A stretch of 64,000 nucleotides of DNA from positions 29,945 to 93,944 of the forward strand of contig CANLTE010000009.1 in assembly GCA_947493885.1 (NCBI GenBank), given 5' to 3'. Shown here in pieces: positions 28,270 to 37,910 of this stretch. The translations under genes and the position numbers were made by a program. Below the pieces are notes generated by a model. That model worked only from the letters and a program-made list of their open reading frames with translations. It did no database searches and was not told the origin of the DNA. The number at the start of each line of letters is the position of its first letter. The stretch's first letter is position 1. This DNA is from an uncultured Maribacter sp. (GTDB taxonomy: Bacteria; Bacteroidota; Bacteroidia; Flavobacteriales; Flavobacteriaceae).

Positions 28270-28797
28270 TTATTCCGTTTTTTTAAGTAAAAAATTATGA
28301 GGTTTATCTACGATGCGTTTTAAAGTAGCAATTTGTCCACAGTGCCACATTACATGTTTTACATTCCAATCTATTGCCTCAAATTTAGTTTTAGCAACAG
28401 GATGTTCTACTTTACCCGGAACCAGTTTTTCTTGAAGTTGAGCCATGGTTACACTGTTAATGCTTTTGAGTGATTTTTCCATGAGAATATTCAAATGATT
28501 CAATAAGTCTGATGCCGTAGCTTTACTGGCTGAATTTTTTGGAGCACTGCCATATGCATATAACTCTGAATATTGTTTAAGGGGAACTTCATCAAAAACG
28601 TCTTTATCATGTCCGTTAATAACCAATATGGAGTGATAATACATGCTAATTACTAAATGCCCTACTTGCCAACTTATATTAGATTCTAAAACATCTGTAG
28701 TAGTGTTCCAACTAGTTTCTGGGATATTAGTAACCAATTTGTTTACCCAATCATAAGCATCTTTGGTTTGTTTACTTAATATTTCAATTGCAGTCAT
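28270..28797 (-). CDS. DinB-family protein
   Basis: SWQVGHLVISMYYHSILVI, HVMWHCGQIATLKRI (conserved His pattern). Confidence 0.8.
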   Translation of the reverse strand: MTAIEILSKQTKDAYDWVNKLVTNIPETSWNTTTDVLESNISWQVGHLVISMYYHSILVINGHDKDVFDEVPLKQYSELYAYGSAPKNSASKATASDLLNHLNILMEKSLKSINSVTMAQLQEKLVPGKVEHPVAKTKFEAIDWNVKHVMWHCGQIATLKRIVDKPHNFLLKKTE

Positions 28798-28807
28798 TGT
28801 TTAGTAA

Positions 28808-30301
28808 TTACATAGGGTTACTTAAAATGCTATAAAATACTTGGATTCCGTAAGCTATTTGTCCAATTTTAATGTTCTCATTGGGGCTGTGTTGATTATT
28901 ATCTGGGTTCACCATTGGAACTATAAAAGCAGGAATTTTTAATTGGTTGATAAATGGTGCAATAGGTACTGTGCCACCCATTGTTCTTATTTGAACAGGA
29001 TTTTGGCTAAATGTATTTGTTAATGTTTTTACTAAAAAATTGCCGTAAGGGTTATCTAAATTAGTCCTAAAAGCATCAGTAACAGAACCTTCTTTTACCA
29101 GAATAACTTTGTTATGTGCCATTCTTGTTTTTTTGTCGGGTTCTACATCTGTGATGTAAAAACCTTGTTTTTCGATATGCTTTTTTACCAAGTTTTTTAA
29201 ATGTGTTCCATCAGTTTCAGGAACCAATCTAATATCAATTTCAGCTGTAGCACTTTCAGGAACAATGGTTCTCGCTTTTTTTCCAACCCAGCCAGAGTGT
29301 AATCCTCTAACATTTAACGATGGGTATTGTAGTGCTTCTTGATAAAAGCTACCTACCTTTTCTGGGCTTTTTATAGCAAGGTTATTATTAATTACGTCAA
29401 AATCATCAGGAACACTTTTTAAAACGTTTAGTGTGTTTTCATCAAAAGTTATTCCGTCATAATAACCGTCAATAGTTACTTTTCCTTCATGGTCTTTCAT
29501 ACTTGCTAAAACTTCAGCTAGCTGAAAACCTGGATTTGGAGCATAATTTCCGTAATGTCCACTATGTTGAGGTTTTATTGGACCATAAGTGGTTAGGGTA
29601 AGAGTGGTAATTCCGCGACAACCATAAACAATGGTTGGTTTTTCGGTAATGTGAACAGGGCCGTCATTAATTATTAGAAAATCGGACTGTAACAGTTCGC
29701 TATATTCTTTAACAGCTTTGGGTAAAGGCTTACTACCTTTTTCCTCTTCAGAATCTAAAATTACTTTAACATTAAAAGGAATATCAACCTTGTTTTGTTG
29801 TAGCAGGTCAATGGTATTTAAAAGCATTACAATAGGGCCTTTATCATCGGAGGTTGATCGCCCAAAAAGTCTAAAATCATAGTTTAAATTAGCATTAAGC
29901 GTATCAATAGGAAGGGTTTCCCAAGTATCATTTTTTTTAGATTTTAAAACTACTTCATAGGGGCTGGGTTGATCCCATTTGGATGGGTCAACGGATTGTC
30001 CATCAAAATGCATATAAAATAATATGGTTGGCTTGTTATCTTCCATCGGAAGTGCTGCAAAAAAAAGAGACTCCCCAGAAGTGGGTAGCACGGTAGAGTT
30101 AAAACCTCTGGCATTAAATTTTTGGGTTAACCAAGTTATGTTTCTGTTAATATCGGCATGATCTAAAGCATCATTAGGTATGGCTATAAACTCTTTGAGT
30201 TCTGCAATGCTTTGGCGGACTTTGTTCTTTAGTTGTAACGTGTCTTGGGCAACCAAAGTATTTGTAATAAGTGCAAGTAATAGGAGTACTATTTTTCTCA
30301 T
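28808..30301 (-). CDS. M20-family peptidase, exported
   Basis: ILFYMHFDGQSVD, GRSTSDDKGPIVM, ILDSEEEKGS, PDNNQHSPNENIKIGQI; start at MRKIVLLLL (30301). Confidence 0.9.
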   Translation of the reverse strand: MRKIVLLLLALITNTLVAQDTLQLKNKVRQSIAELKEFIAIPNDALDHADINRNITWLTQKFNARGFNSTVLPTSGESLFFAALPMEDNKPTILFYMHFDGQSVDPSKWDQPSPYEVVLKSKKNDTWETLPIDTLNANLNYDFRLFGRSTSDDKGPIVMLLNTIDLLQQNKVDIPFNVKVILDSEEEKGSKPLPKAVKEYSELLQSDFLIINDGPVHITEKPTIVYGCRGITTLTLTTYGPIKPQHSGHYGNYAPNPGFQLAEVLASMKDHEGKVTIDGYYDGITFDENTLNVLKSVPDDFDVINNNLAIKSPEKVGSFYQEALQYPSLNVRGLHSGWVGKKARTIVPESATAEIDIRLVPETDGTHLKNLVKKHIEKQGFYITDVEPDKKTRMAHNKVILVKEGSVTDAFRTNLDNPYGNFLVKTLTNTFSQNPVQIRTMGGTVPIAPFINQLKIPAFIVPMVNPDNNQHSPNENIKIGQIAYGIQVFYSILSNPM

Positions 30302-30341
30302 TTTGTGTTCTGAAATATTCAACACATAAATGTAGTCATTT

Positions 30342-30566
30342 CTATTTTTTGAACCTTGCCATTAACTTTAAAATAACTAACCTAATTAATAATACAAATG
30401 GGAAGCCATGGAGTAGCACATCAAACCAATCTTTACCGCTCATGCCAACTGCTCCACCTGCAATCCATTTTATTTTTCCAAGCAAATGCGGTTCTGGAAA
30501 AAAAGGAGCCATGCCTAAGACTAGGCATAGCAGTATCATTAGTTTCCAGTTGTTTATAAATTGCAC
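30342..30566 (-). CDS. Small membrane protein following trpA
   Basis: 74 aa, two hydrophobic helices, starts 5 bp after the trpA stop. Confidence 0.65.
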   Translation of the reverse strand: MQFINNWKLMILLCLVLGMAPFFPEPHLLGKIKWIAGGAVGMSGKDWFDVLLHGFPFVLLIRLVILKLMARFKK

Positions 30567-30571
30567 TATAA

Positions 30572-31333
30572 TTATCTGATGGCTTTTACAAAATTCGCAA
30601 TCTCATTTATCCCTGTCGTGTTTAAATGTTTGATAAACGCAGATCCAATAATAGCGCCTTTTGCTGTTTTGGTAGCCTGATTAAATGTTTCTTTATCTTT
30701 AATTCCAAAACCAACTATTTGAGGATTGTTCAAATTCATTTTGGCAATTCTATTAAAATAATCTTCTTGAGTATTACCAAAACCTGATTGAGAACCTGTT
30801 ACTCCTGCGGAACTTACCATATAGATAAATCCGTTTGAGGCAGCATCAATTTGTCTTATACGGTCATCTCCTGTTTGCGGTGTAATTAAAAAGATATTAA
30901 GTAAGCCATGCTTTTCAAAAATTGCTTTGTACTCCCTTTCATAAACATCTAAAGGAAGGTCCGGAATAATTAATCCATCAATACCAATTTCGGCACATTT
31001 GGCACAAAATGCTTCAACGCCATATTGTAGCATTGGGTTAAAATACCCCATGATTATAAGTGGAATGTTTACCGACGTTCTAATATCTTTTAATTGATTG
31101 AAAAGAATTTCGGTTGTCATGCCATTTCTTAATGCAATTGTGGAGCTTTCTTGAATTGTGGGTCCGTCAGCTAAAGGATCAGAAAAGGGGAGTCCGATCT
31201 CAATAAAATCAACGCCATTTTTTTCTAAATCTTGAATAATTGATACGGTATCATTAAGTGAAGGAAAGCCCGCACTAAAATATATAGAGAGTAATTTTTT
31301 GTCCCCTTGTAGCTTTTGTTGAATTCTGTTCAT
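30572..31333 (-). CDS. trpA: Tryptophan synthase alpha subunit
   Basis: YFSAGFPSLNDT, FIEIGLPFSDPLADGPTIQ, GLIIPDLP. Confidence 0.97.
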   Translation of the reverse strand: MNRIQQKLQGDKKLLSIYFSAGFPSLNDTVSIIQDLEKNGVDFIEIGLPFSDPLADGPTIQESSTIALRNGMTTEILFNQLKDIRTSVNIPLIIMGYFNPMLQYGVEAFCAKCAEIGIDGLIIPDLPLDVYEREYKAIFEKHGLLNIFLITPQTGDDRIRQIDAASNGFIYMVSSAGVTGSQSGFGNTQEDYFNRIAKMNLNNPQIVGFGIKDKETFNQATKTAKGAIIGSAFIKHLNTTGINEIANFVKAIR

Positions 31334-31339
31334 AATATT

Positions 31340-32521
31340 TTAAAGCTTAAAATATTTTATATAATTATCTAAATCTTTATCACCACGACCTGATAGGCTA
31401 ATTACAACCACATCATCTGGTTTAAAGGTTTTGTGTTTAAAAACGGCAAGTGCATGACTACTTTCAATAGCAGGAATAATACCTTCTAGTTTGGTAAGTT
31501 CTAATCCGGCTTGCATGGCTTCATCATCAGTTGCGGAAACAAATTCTGCCCTTCCTGTTTTATGTAAATGAGCATGCATTGGGCCAACACCAGGATAATC
31601 TAAACCAGCAGAGATTGAATATGGCTCTGTAATTTGTCCATCTTTGGTTTGCATTAATAAGGTTTTGCATCCGTGTATAACACCTTCTTTTCCTAATGCT
31701 GATGTTGCGGCACTTTCACCAGAATCAATTCCTAATCCAGCAGCCTCAACGGCAACAATGTTAACATCTTCTTCATGTAAATAATGGTAATAAGTACCTG
31801 CGGCATTACTACCACCACCAATACAAGCAATTACATAATCAGGATTTTCACGACCTTCTTTTTCTTTTAGTTGCCATTTAATTTCTTCGGAAATAACTGA
31901 CTGAAAACGAGTCACCATATCTGGATAGGGGTGAGGACCAATCGCCGAACCAATAATGTAATGGGTGTCTACTGGGTTATTAATCCAATCGCGAATAGCT
32001 TCGTTAGTAGCATCTTTTAGGGTTCTACTCCCGGACATTGCAGGTTTTACCTCTGCGCCTAACATTTTCATTCGGGCAACGTTTGGTGCTTGACGAGCAA
32101 TATCTATCTCACCCATATATACAATACATTCAATCCCCATTAAAGCGCAAACCGTTGCTGTTGCAACTCCGTGTTGACCTGCTCCTGTTTCGGCAATAAT
32201 ACGCTTTTTGCCAAGACGCTTTGCCATTAATATTTGCCCAATGGTGTTATTTACTTTATGCGCTCCAGTATGGTTTAAATCTTCTCTTTTTAAATAGACT
32301 TTAGTGTTGTACTTTTTTGATAATCGCTTTGCGAAATACAATGGGGAGGGTCTGCCAACGTAATCTTTTAATAATTGGTCAAACTCTTCTTTAAAAGAAG
32401 GTTCAGCCATTATTTTAAGGTATTGTTGTCTGAGATTTTCTACGTTGGGATAAAGCATTTCAGGGATAAAAGCTCCTCCAAAATCGCCATAATACCCTTT
32501 TTCGTCAACGTTATAATTCAT
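31340..32521 (-). CDS. trpB: Tryptophan synthase beta subunit
   Basis: YFGDFGGAFIPE-like start, LNHTGAHKVNN, AETGAGQHGVATATV, GGGSNAAG. Confidence 0.98.
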   Translation of the reverse strand: MNYNVDEKGYYGDFGGAFIPEMLYPNVENLRQQYLKIMAEPSFKEEFDQLLKDYVGRPSPLYFAKRLSKKYNTKVYLKREDLNHTGAHKVNNTIGQILMAKRLGKKRIIAETGAGQHGVATATVCALMGIECIVYMGEIDIARQAPNVARMKMLGAEVKPAMSGSRTLKDATNEAIRDWINNPVDTHYIIGSAIGPHPYPDMVTRFQSVISEEIKWQLKEKEGRENPDYVIACIGGGSNAAGTYYHYLHEEDVNIVAVEAAGLGIDSGESAATSALGKEGVIHGCKTLLMQTKDGQITEPYSISAGLDYPGVGPMHAHLHKTGRAEFVSATDDEAMQAGLELTKLEGIIPAIESSHALAVFKHKTFKPDDVVVISLSGRGDKDLDNYIKYFKL

Positions 32522-32593
32522 ATTCTTAATTCTTTATATCGAATGTTAAAAGTTGAAAGTCTAATATTTTTAACTTTTGTCTTTTACTTTCTG

Positions 32594-33262
32594 CTACTTA
32601 ATTTTTGCAATAAACTGTTTTAATTTTTCTATATTTTTTAATCCAGGTTCTATTTCAAATTTACTATTTACATCTAGGGCATAACAGTATTTAGAAGCCT
32701 CGGTTTGTAAAAAACTCATTATTTTATCTACTTCTTCCAGTCCAATTCCTCCACTTAAAAAGAAAGGTTTGGTAGAAGGGTAATTTTCTAAAACACTCCA
32801 GTCAAAGGTATAACCGTTTCCTCCTGGTAATTCTCCTTTGGTGTCAAATAAATAAAAATCGCAGACATCTTCAAACTCCTTTAAAACATCAAAATTGAAT
32901 TGATTTTTAATGGAAAATACTTTTATGATTTTAACACCTTTAGCCTTTTCTTTGAGTGTTTTACAAAACTCAGAACTTTCTTTACCATGTAATTGTATCC
33001 CAAGTAGATTATACCTTTTTACGTTATTTATAATCTCATCAATAGTTTGGTTCACAAAAACGCCTACTTTTTTAATGCTATGTGGTAATTGCGGCATTTG
33101 TGTATTAAAACATCTTTTTGAAGGTTTCCAAAATATAAACCCTAGATAGTCTGGTTTTAAATTAGCTACTTCTGAGATATTATGATTCATACCACAAATT
33201 TTGAGTTTAGGAAAACCTATGCGCTGAGGTTGCTCTTTTTTTGTGTAATAGTAATCACTCAT
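32594..33262 (-). CDS. trpF: Phosphoribosylanthranilate isomerase
   Basis: LKICGMN, GFIFWKPSKR, VGVFVN, IQLHG, FFLSGGIGLEEV, ALDVNSKFE. Confidence 0.95.
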   Translation of the reverse strand: MSDYYYTKKEQPQRIGFPKLKICGMNHNISEVANLKPDYLGFIFWKPSKRCFNTQMPQLPHSIKKVGVFVNQTIDEIINNVKRYNLLGIQLHGKESSEFCKTLKEKAKGVKIIKVFSIKNQFNFDVLKEFEDVCDFYLFDTKGELPGGNGYTFDWSVLENYPSTKPFFLSGGIGLEEVDKIMSFLQTEASKYCYALDVNSKFEIEPGLKNIEKLKQFIAKIK

Positions 33263-33274
33263 CTCATTATGGAG

Positions 33275-34057
33275 TTAAACAAGGTTATTAATAAAGTGGG
33301 TTGCGCTCTCACCGGGATTGTTGGTTTTCATAAAGTTTTCACCAATTAAAAAACCTTTATACCCATAAGGTTGTAATGTTTTAATAGCTTCTACAGAACT
33401 GATTCCACTTTCGGATACTTTTACAAAATCGTTCGGAATTAGCGCAGAAAGTGTTTTACTAGTTTCTAGGCTAACTTCAAAAGTTTTTAGGTTTCGGTTA
33501 TTAACTCCTAGCATATCTAAACTGGGCATAATGGATTTGTGTAATTCTTCCTCATTATGAACTTCTAAAAGTACATCTAGTTGTAAGCTTTTAGCGAACT
33601 CCGAAAATTGTTTAATTTCTTGTTTCGTAAGAATTGCTGCAATTAAAAGAATTACATCTGCACCATGAGCTTTTGCTTCTAGTATTTGGTATTCATCAAT
33701 AATAAACTCTTTACGCAGTAACGGAATCTTCGCTGAGGCTCTGGCAAGCAATAAATCATTTAAAGCGCCACCAAAATATTTGCCATCTGTTAAAACGGAC
33801 ATGCCACAAACACCTGCTTTTTCGTAACCAGTTGCTACATCTTGAACATTTAGGCTATTGTTGATAATAGATTTTGAGGGTGAGCGTCTTTTATGTTCTG
33901 CAATAATACCAGAATTACTGTTTTTTAGGGCGTTAGCTAATGAAATGGTTTCTCTGCTAAAAAGCACAGAATTTTCTAATTGCGAAACCGGAATAATAGA
34001 TTTTATGGAATCTACTTCTTTTCGTTTATCAATTACTATTTTTTCTAAAATATCCAT
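33275..34057 (-). CDS. trpC: Indole-3-glycerol phosphate synthase
   Basis: IIAEHKRRSPSKS, LTDGKYFGG, LLRKEFIIDEYQI, GVNNRNLKTF, VSESGI. Confidence 0.97.
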   Translation of the reverse strand: MDILEKIVIDKRKEVDSIKSIIPVSQLENSVLFSRETISLANALKNSNSGIIAEHKRRSPSKSIINNSLNVQDVATGYEKAGVCGMSVLTDGKYFGGALNDLLLARASAKIPLLRKEFIIDEYQILEAKAHGADVILLIAAILTKQEIKQFSEFAKSLQLDVLLEVHNEEELHKSIMPSLDMLGVNNRNLKTFEVSLETSKTLSALIPNDFVKVSESGISSVEAIKTLQPYGYKGFLIGENFMKTNNPGESATHFINNLV

Positions 34058-35049
34058 TAAGCACTTAAGTTTTGTAATTTTTTAAGAGTTTCTAATCCTT
34101 TACCGCTTAACAGAGATTCTTTGGCAAGTTCAAAACCTTCTTTAGGAGAAATGTTTTTCACGGTTGCAATGGCAACTCCAGCATTTGCACAAACCACATT
34201 GTTTTGCGCTGCTGTGCCTTTGCCTTGTAATACATTCATGAATATTTGTGCAGAAGATTCCACTGTATCTCCACCATAAATTTGTGATTGTTGTATAGGT
34301 TCTAATCCAAAGTCTGAAGGTTTTATCATTCCCTCAGAATTATTGGAAATGGTTTTTGTGTTTCCAGTTAGCGAAATTTCATCATAACCATCAAGAGCAT
34401 GTAATACAGTGAAATTTTTATCCGTATTTTGGTATAGGTAACCATACATTCTAGCGAGTTCCAAATTAAAAACACCTACCATTTGATTTTTTGGAAAAGC
34501 GGGGTTTACCATTGGACCTAACATATTAAAAAATGTTTTTACGCCAAGTTCTCTACGAATTGGAGCTACATTTTTCATTGCTGGGTGAAATAATGGTGCA
34601 TGCAAAACGCAAATACCTGTCTCATTTAAAGATTTTTCAAGAAAACCAGCATCATTACTAAATTTAATGCCAAGAAACTCCATTACATTGCTACTACCAC
34701 AAGCGGAAGAAACACCATAATTACCATGTTTGGTTACTTTAACTCCCGCACCAGCAGTTACAAATGACGCCAATGTAGATATATTAAAGGTGTCTTTGCC
34801 ATCACCACCTGTACCACATAAATCTATAGGATTATATGCCGATAAATCAACAGCTAAACAAAGTTCTAAAAGGGCATCACGAAAACCCTCTAGTTCTTCA
34901 ATAGTAACACTACGCATCATGTATACGGTTAAAAATGCCGCTATCTGACTAGTGTTGTAATCTCCTTTAGCAATATTAACCAGAACTTGCTTTGCATCTT
35001 CTTTGGCAAGAATATCATGATTAATAAGTCGGTTTAATATTTTTTTCAT
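34057..35049 (-). CDS. trpD: Anthranilate phosphoribosyltransferase
   Basis: DLCGTGGDGKDTFNISTLASFV, KHGNYGVSSACGSSNVMEFLG. Confidence 0.97.
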   Translation of the reverse strand: MKKILNRLINHDILAKEDAKQVLVNIAKGDYNTSQIAAFLTVYMMRSVTIEELEGFRDALLELCLAVDLSAYNPIDLCGTGGDGKDTFNISTLASFVTAGAGVKVTKHGNYGVSSACGSSNVMEFLGIKFSNDAGFLEKSLNETGICVLHAPLFHPAMKNVAPIRRELGVKTFFNMLGPMVNPAFPKNQMVGVFNLELARMYGYLYQNTDKNFTVLHALDGYDEISLTGNTKTISNNSEGMIKPSDFGLEPIQQSQIYGGDTVESSAQIFMNVLQGKGTAAQNNVVCANAGVAIATVKNISPKEGFELAKESLLSGKGLETLKKLQNLSA

Positions 35050-35052
35050 TTT

Positions 35053-35619
35053 TTAATTGTTTAACCAGTTTTTCAATATTTCTTTTCCTTGAGGCGTTAA
35101 TACCGATTCTGGATGATATTGTACAGCAGAAACATCGTAGGTTTTATGACGTAGCGACATTACTTGTCCGTTTTCGTCAAAAGAAGTGGCTTCTAATACA
35201 TCTGGCATATCTGGATTTACAACCCATGAGTGATAACGACCTACTTCTATTTCTTTAGGTAGCCCCTTAAACAAAATGTCATTTGGTTTTGCGATTTCTA
35301 TTTTGGTGGCAATACCATGATAAACATCGTCTAAATTAATTAATGATCCTCCAAAAACTTCTGCAATGGCTTGTTGACCCAAGCATACTCCAAAGATGCT
35401 TTTTGTTGGAGCATATTTAGTAATGATTTCTTTTAAAAGACCAGCTTCGTCTGGTATACCGGGACCAGGGGAAAGAACAATTTTCTCAAAAGCATCCACT
35501 TCATCCAAAGTAAGTTGGTCGTTTCTTTTAACAACAACCTCACAATCTAAATCTTCTAAATAGTGAACCAAATTATAGGTAAAACTATCGTAATTATCTA
35601 TGACTAATATTTTTTTCAT
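35053..35619 (-). CDS. trpG: Anthranilate synthase component II (glutamine amidotransferase)
   Basis: NYDSFTYNLVHYL, LSPGPGIP, GVCLGQQAIAE, YHPESVLTP. Confidence 0.97.
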   Translation of the reverse strand: MKKILVIDNYDSFTYNLVHYLEDLDCEVVVKRNDQLTLDEVDAFEKIVLSPGPGIPDEAGLLKEIITKYAPTKSIFGVCLGQQAIAEVFGGSLINLDDVYHGIATKIEIAKPNDILFKGLPKEIEVGRYHSWVVNPDMPDVLEATSFDENGQVMSLRHKTYDVSAVQYHPESVLTPQGKEILKNWLNN

Positions 35620-35641
35620 TTTACTTTTTGTTGAGGAAAAT

Positions 35642-37039
35642 TTAGATGGATTTTGCTATTTCTAGAGCCTTAGTTAAGGCGCCTAATTTGTTATACGTTT
35701 CTTGCAATTCGTCTTCGGGTTTAGAAGCGGCTACTAAACCAGCACCTGCTTGGTAATGTAGTTGATGGTTTTTGCTTAAAAAAGTTCTAATCATAATGGC
35801 ATGATTAAAATTGCCTTCAAAATCCATAAAACCTATAGCGCCGCCATAATATCCTCGACTTGTTTTCTCATATTTTTCAATAAGCTGCATCGCCATGTGT
35901 TTAGGAGCACCACTTAATGTTCCCGCAGGGAAAGTGTCAGCAACTACTTTCATTGTTGGAATATCGTTCTTTTTTTGTCCTGTAACCTTTGAGACTAAAT
36001 GAATTACATGAGAGAAATATTGAACCTCTCTATAATTTTCTACAGTAACCATACTACCATTTCTGCTTAGGTCATTTCTGGCTAAGTCTACAAGCATTAC
36101 ATGTTCACTATTTTCTTTATCGTCTTTGGTGAGTTTTTTAGCAAGTATGGCATCTTGTTCGTCATTACCAGTTCTTTTAAATGTTCCTGCTATTGGGTGA
36201 ATTTCAGCTTTTCCATCCTTTACAATAAGCTGAGCTTCTGGGGAACTTCCGAATATTTTAAAATCACCGTAATCAAAATAAAATAAATATGGAGAGGGAT
36301 TTATGGAACGCAAAGCACGGTAAACATTAAATTCATCTCCTTTAAATTCTTGAGAGAAACGTCTAGAAAGCACCAATTGAAATACATCGCCACGCTGACA
36401 GTGTTTTTTAGCTAGCTCTACTTGTGCTCTGTACTCTTCATCCTTTAGATTAGAAGTAGCCTCACCTTGTGTTGAAAAATTGTACGAAGCAAAACCTCTG
36501 ATATTAAGTATTTGCTCAATTTCGGCAATATTATTTTTAGTATCGTAACAATGCGCAAAAATGTATGCCTGATTTTTAAAATGATCAATAGCTATTATAT
36601 TTTGATATACGGCATAATAGATATCTGGAATAGTTGCACTGTTTTCTTTTTTAGAAATACTAATGTCTTCATAATACCGTACCGCATCATAAGCCATGTA
36701 TCCAAACAGACCGTTATTAATAAATTTAAAGTCGTTTTTACTTCCTTTAAATTTTTGGCTAAAATCGTTTAAAATAGCAACTACATCAGTGGTACCTGTA
36801 ATGGAGGTTTCTTCTACAGTTCCATCAGGAAACTGTTGGGTAATTATTTCGTTTTCAACTTTTATTGACGCAATAGGATTACAACATATATATGAAAAGC
36901 TGTTATCATTGGCATGATAATCACTGCTTTCTAATAATATGCTGTTAGGAAAACGGTCTCTAATTTTTAAATATACACTAACAGGAGTAATAGTGTCTGC
37001 AAGTATTTTTTTAAAATGTGTCTCTAATTGGTACGTCAT
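35642..37039 (-). CDS. trpE: Anthranilate synthase component I
   Basis: RGDVFQLVLSRRF, FGSSPEAQLIVKDGKAEIHPIAGT, LSGAPKHMAMQLIEKYE, GGAIGF. Confidence 0.97.
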   Translation of the reverse strand: MTYQLETHFKKILADTITPVSVYLKIRDRFPNSILLESSDYHANDNSFSYICCNPIASIKVENEIITQQFPDGTVEETSITGTTDVVAILNDFSQKFKGSKNDFKFINNGLFGYMAYDAVRYYEDISISKKENSATIPDIYYAVYQNIIAIDHFKNQAYIFAHCYDTKNNIAEIEQILNIRGFASYNFSTQGEATSNLKDEEYRAQVELAKKHCQRGDVFQLVLSRRFSQEFKGDEFNVYRALRSINPSPYLFYFDYGDFKIFGSSPEAQLIVKDGKAEIHPIAGTFKRTGNDEQDAILAKKLTKDDKENSEHVMLVDLARNDLSRNGSMVTVENYREVQYFSHVIHLVSKVTGQKKNDIPTMKVVADTFPAGTLSGAPKHMAMQLIEKYEKTSRGYYGGAIGFMDFEGNFNHAIMIRTFLSKNHQLHYQAGAGLVAASKPEDELQETYNKLGALTKALEIAKSI

Positions 37040-37060
37040 TAGATAAAATATTAAGTTTTT

Positions 37061-37095
37061 AAAAAAGTAAAGGCTTGTCGTGATGACAAGCCTTT
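37061..37095 (-). terminator. Intrinsic terminator in the trp leader (candidate attenuator)
   Basis: Minus strand AAAGGCTTGTC-ATCAC-GACAAGCCTTT followed by ACTTTTTT; perfect 11-bp stem between leader ORF and trpE. Confidence 0.85.
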
Positions 37096-37123
37096 ATATA
37101 GTTTTACTACAATGATGCTATGC

Positions 37124-37180
37124 TCACGATGTTTTTCGTAAGTTGCTCCACCACCAAGTATTTGTTCTTTTGTTTCTCAT
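37124..37180 (-). CDS. trpL: trp operon leader peptide
   Basis: Minus strand ATG AGA AAC AAA AGA ACA AAT ACT TGG TGG TGG AGC AAC TTA CGA AAA ACA TCG TGA = MRNKRTNTWWWSNLRKTS, three tandem Trp codons upstream of a terminator and trpE. Confidence 0.88.
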   Translation of the reverse strand: MRNKRTNTWWWSNLRKTS

Positions 37181-37187
37181 TGAGGTT

Positions 37188-37217
37188 CAAATATAGAAAT
37201 GATTTTTAAAATAGCCA
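37188..37217 (-). promoter_or_regulatory. Putative trp operon promoter (TAnnTTTG with upstream TTG)
   Basis: Minus-strand TATATTTG at 37195..37188, with TTG ~20 nt upstream, only a few nt before the leader ATG. Confidence 0.6.
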
Positions 37218-37239
37218 ATAGGCAGTGCTAAAAATAATA

Positions 37240-37277
37240 AAACCTCATTACTTTGTTATAAGTAATGAGGTTTTAAA
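37240..37277 (-). terminator. Terminator between the YceI gene and the trp leader
   Basis: AAAACCTCATTACTT-tgttat-AAGTAATGAGGTTTT perfect inverted repeat. Confidence 0.8.
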
Positions 37278-37295
37278 ACTATCTTAGGGACTAGT

Positions 37296-37871
37296 TTAGA
37301 AAACTAAATCTACAACTAAATCAAACTCATCATAAATAGTTTTGTCTCCAAGATTTTCGAAAAAGGAACCAGAGCCATATTTCACGTCATACTTGGTTCT
37401 ATCAATTTTGATTGTAGCGGTAGCTTTATTTCCGTATACCGAAACAACAAAAGTTACAGGTTTGGTGATTCCCTTTATAGTAAGATTTCCTGTTACCGTG
37501 TAAGAATTTTTATTGAAAGATTTTGAACTTGTAAAAACCAGTTTAGAAGTGGCATGTTTTTCTACCCCAAAAAAATCGTCTGACTTTAAGTGTCCATCTA
37601 ACTTTCCTTTGTATTCTCCTTCTAAATCAGTAGAATTTATAGTTGTCATATCCACAACAAATTCTCCTCCTGTTAATTTATCTCCATCAAACACTAAAGA
37701 ACCAGATTTTAAATCAATTGTTCCTGTGTGAGAACCAGTAACTTTGTAACCTTTCCAGGTAACTTTACTCTCGCTGGTTTTTACTTCTTTTTTATCTCCG
37801 TCTATTGGAGCAGCTGTAACACCAAGGCTACATATAACTGCTAGTGCTAAACTTAAAATACTCTTTTTCAT
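37296..37871 (-). CDS. YceI-family periplasmic protein
   Basis: Signal peptide; SKVTWKGYKVTGSHTGTIDLKSGSLVFDGDKLTGGEFVVDMTTI. Confidence 0.92.
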   Translation of the reverse strand: MKKSILSLALAVICSLGVTAAPIDGDKKEVKTSESKVTWKGYKVTGSHTGTIDLKSGSLVFDGDKLTGGEFVVDMTTINSTDLEGEYKGKLDGHLKSDDFFGVEKHATSKLVFTSSKSFNKNSYTVTGNLTIKGITKPVTFVVSVYGNKATATIKIDRTKYDVKYGSGSFFENLGDKTIYDEFDLVVDLVF

Positions 37872-37910
37872 GGTTTTAATTTATTTAATTATTAATAGTG
37901 TTTATCCTAA

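Noticed and set aside
32522-32593. Inverted repeat TTAAAAGTT...AACTTTT between trpF and trpB as an internal regulator
   Set aside because: AT-rich with a long loop and no T run; could arise by composition in this genome.
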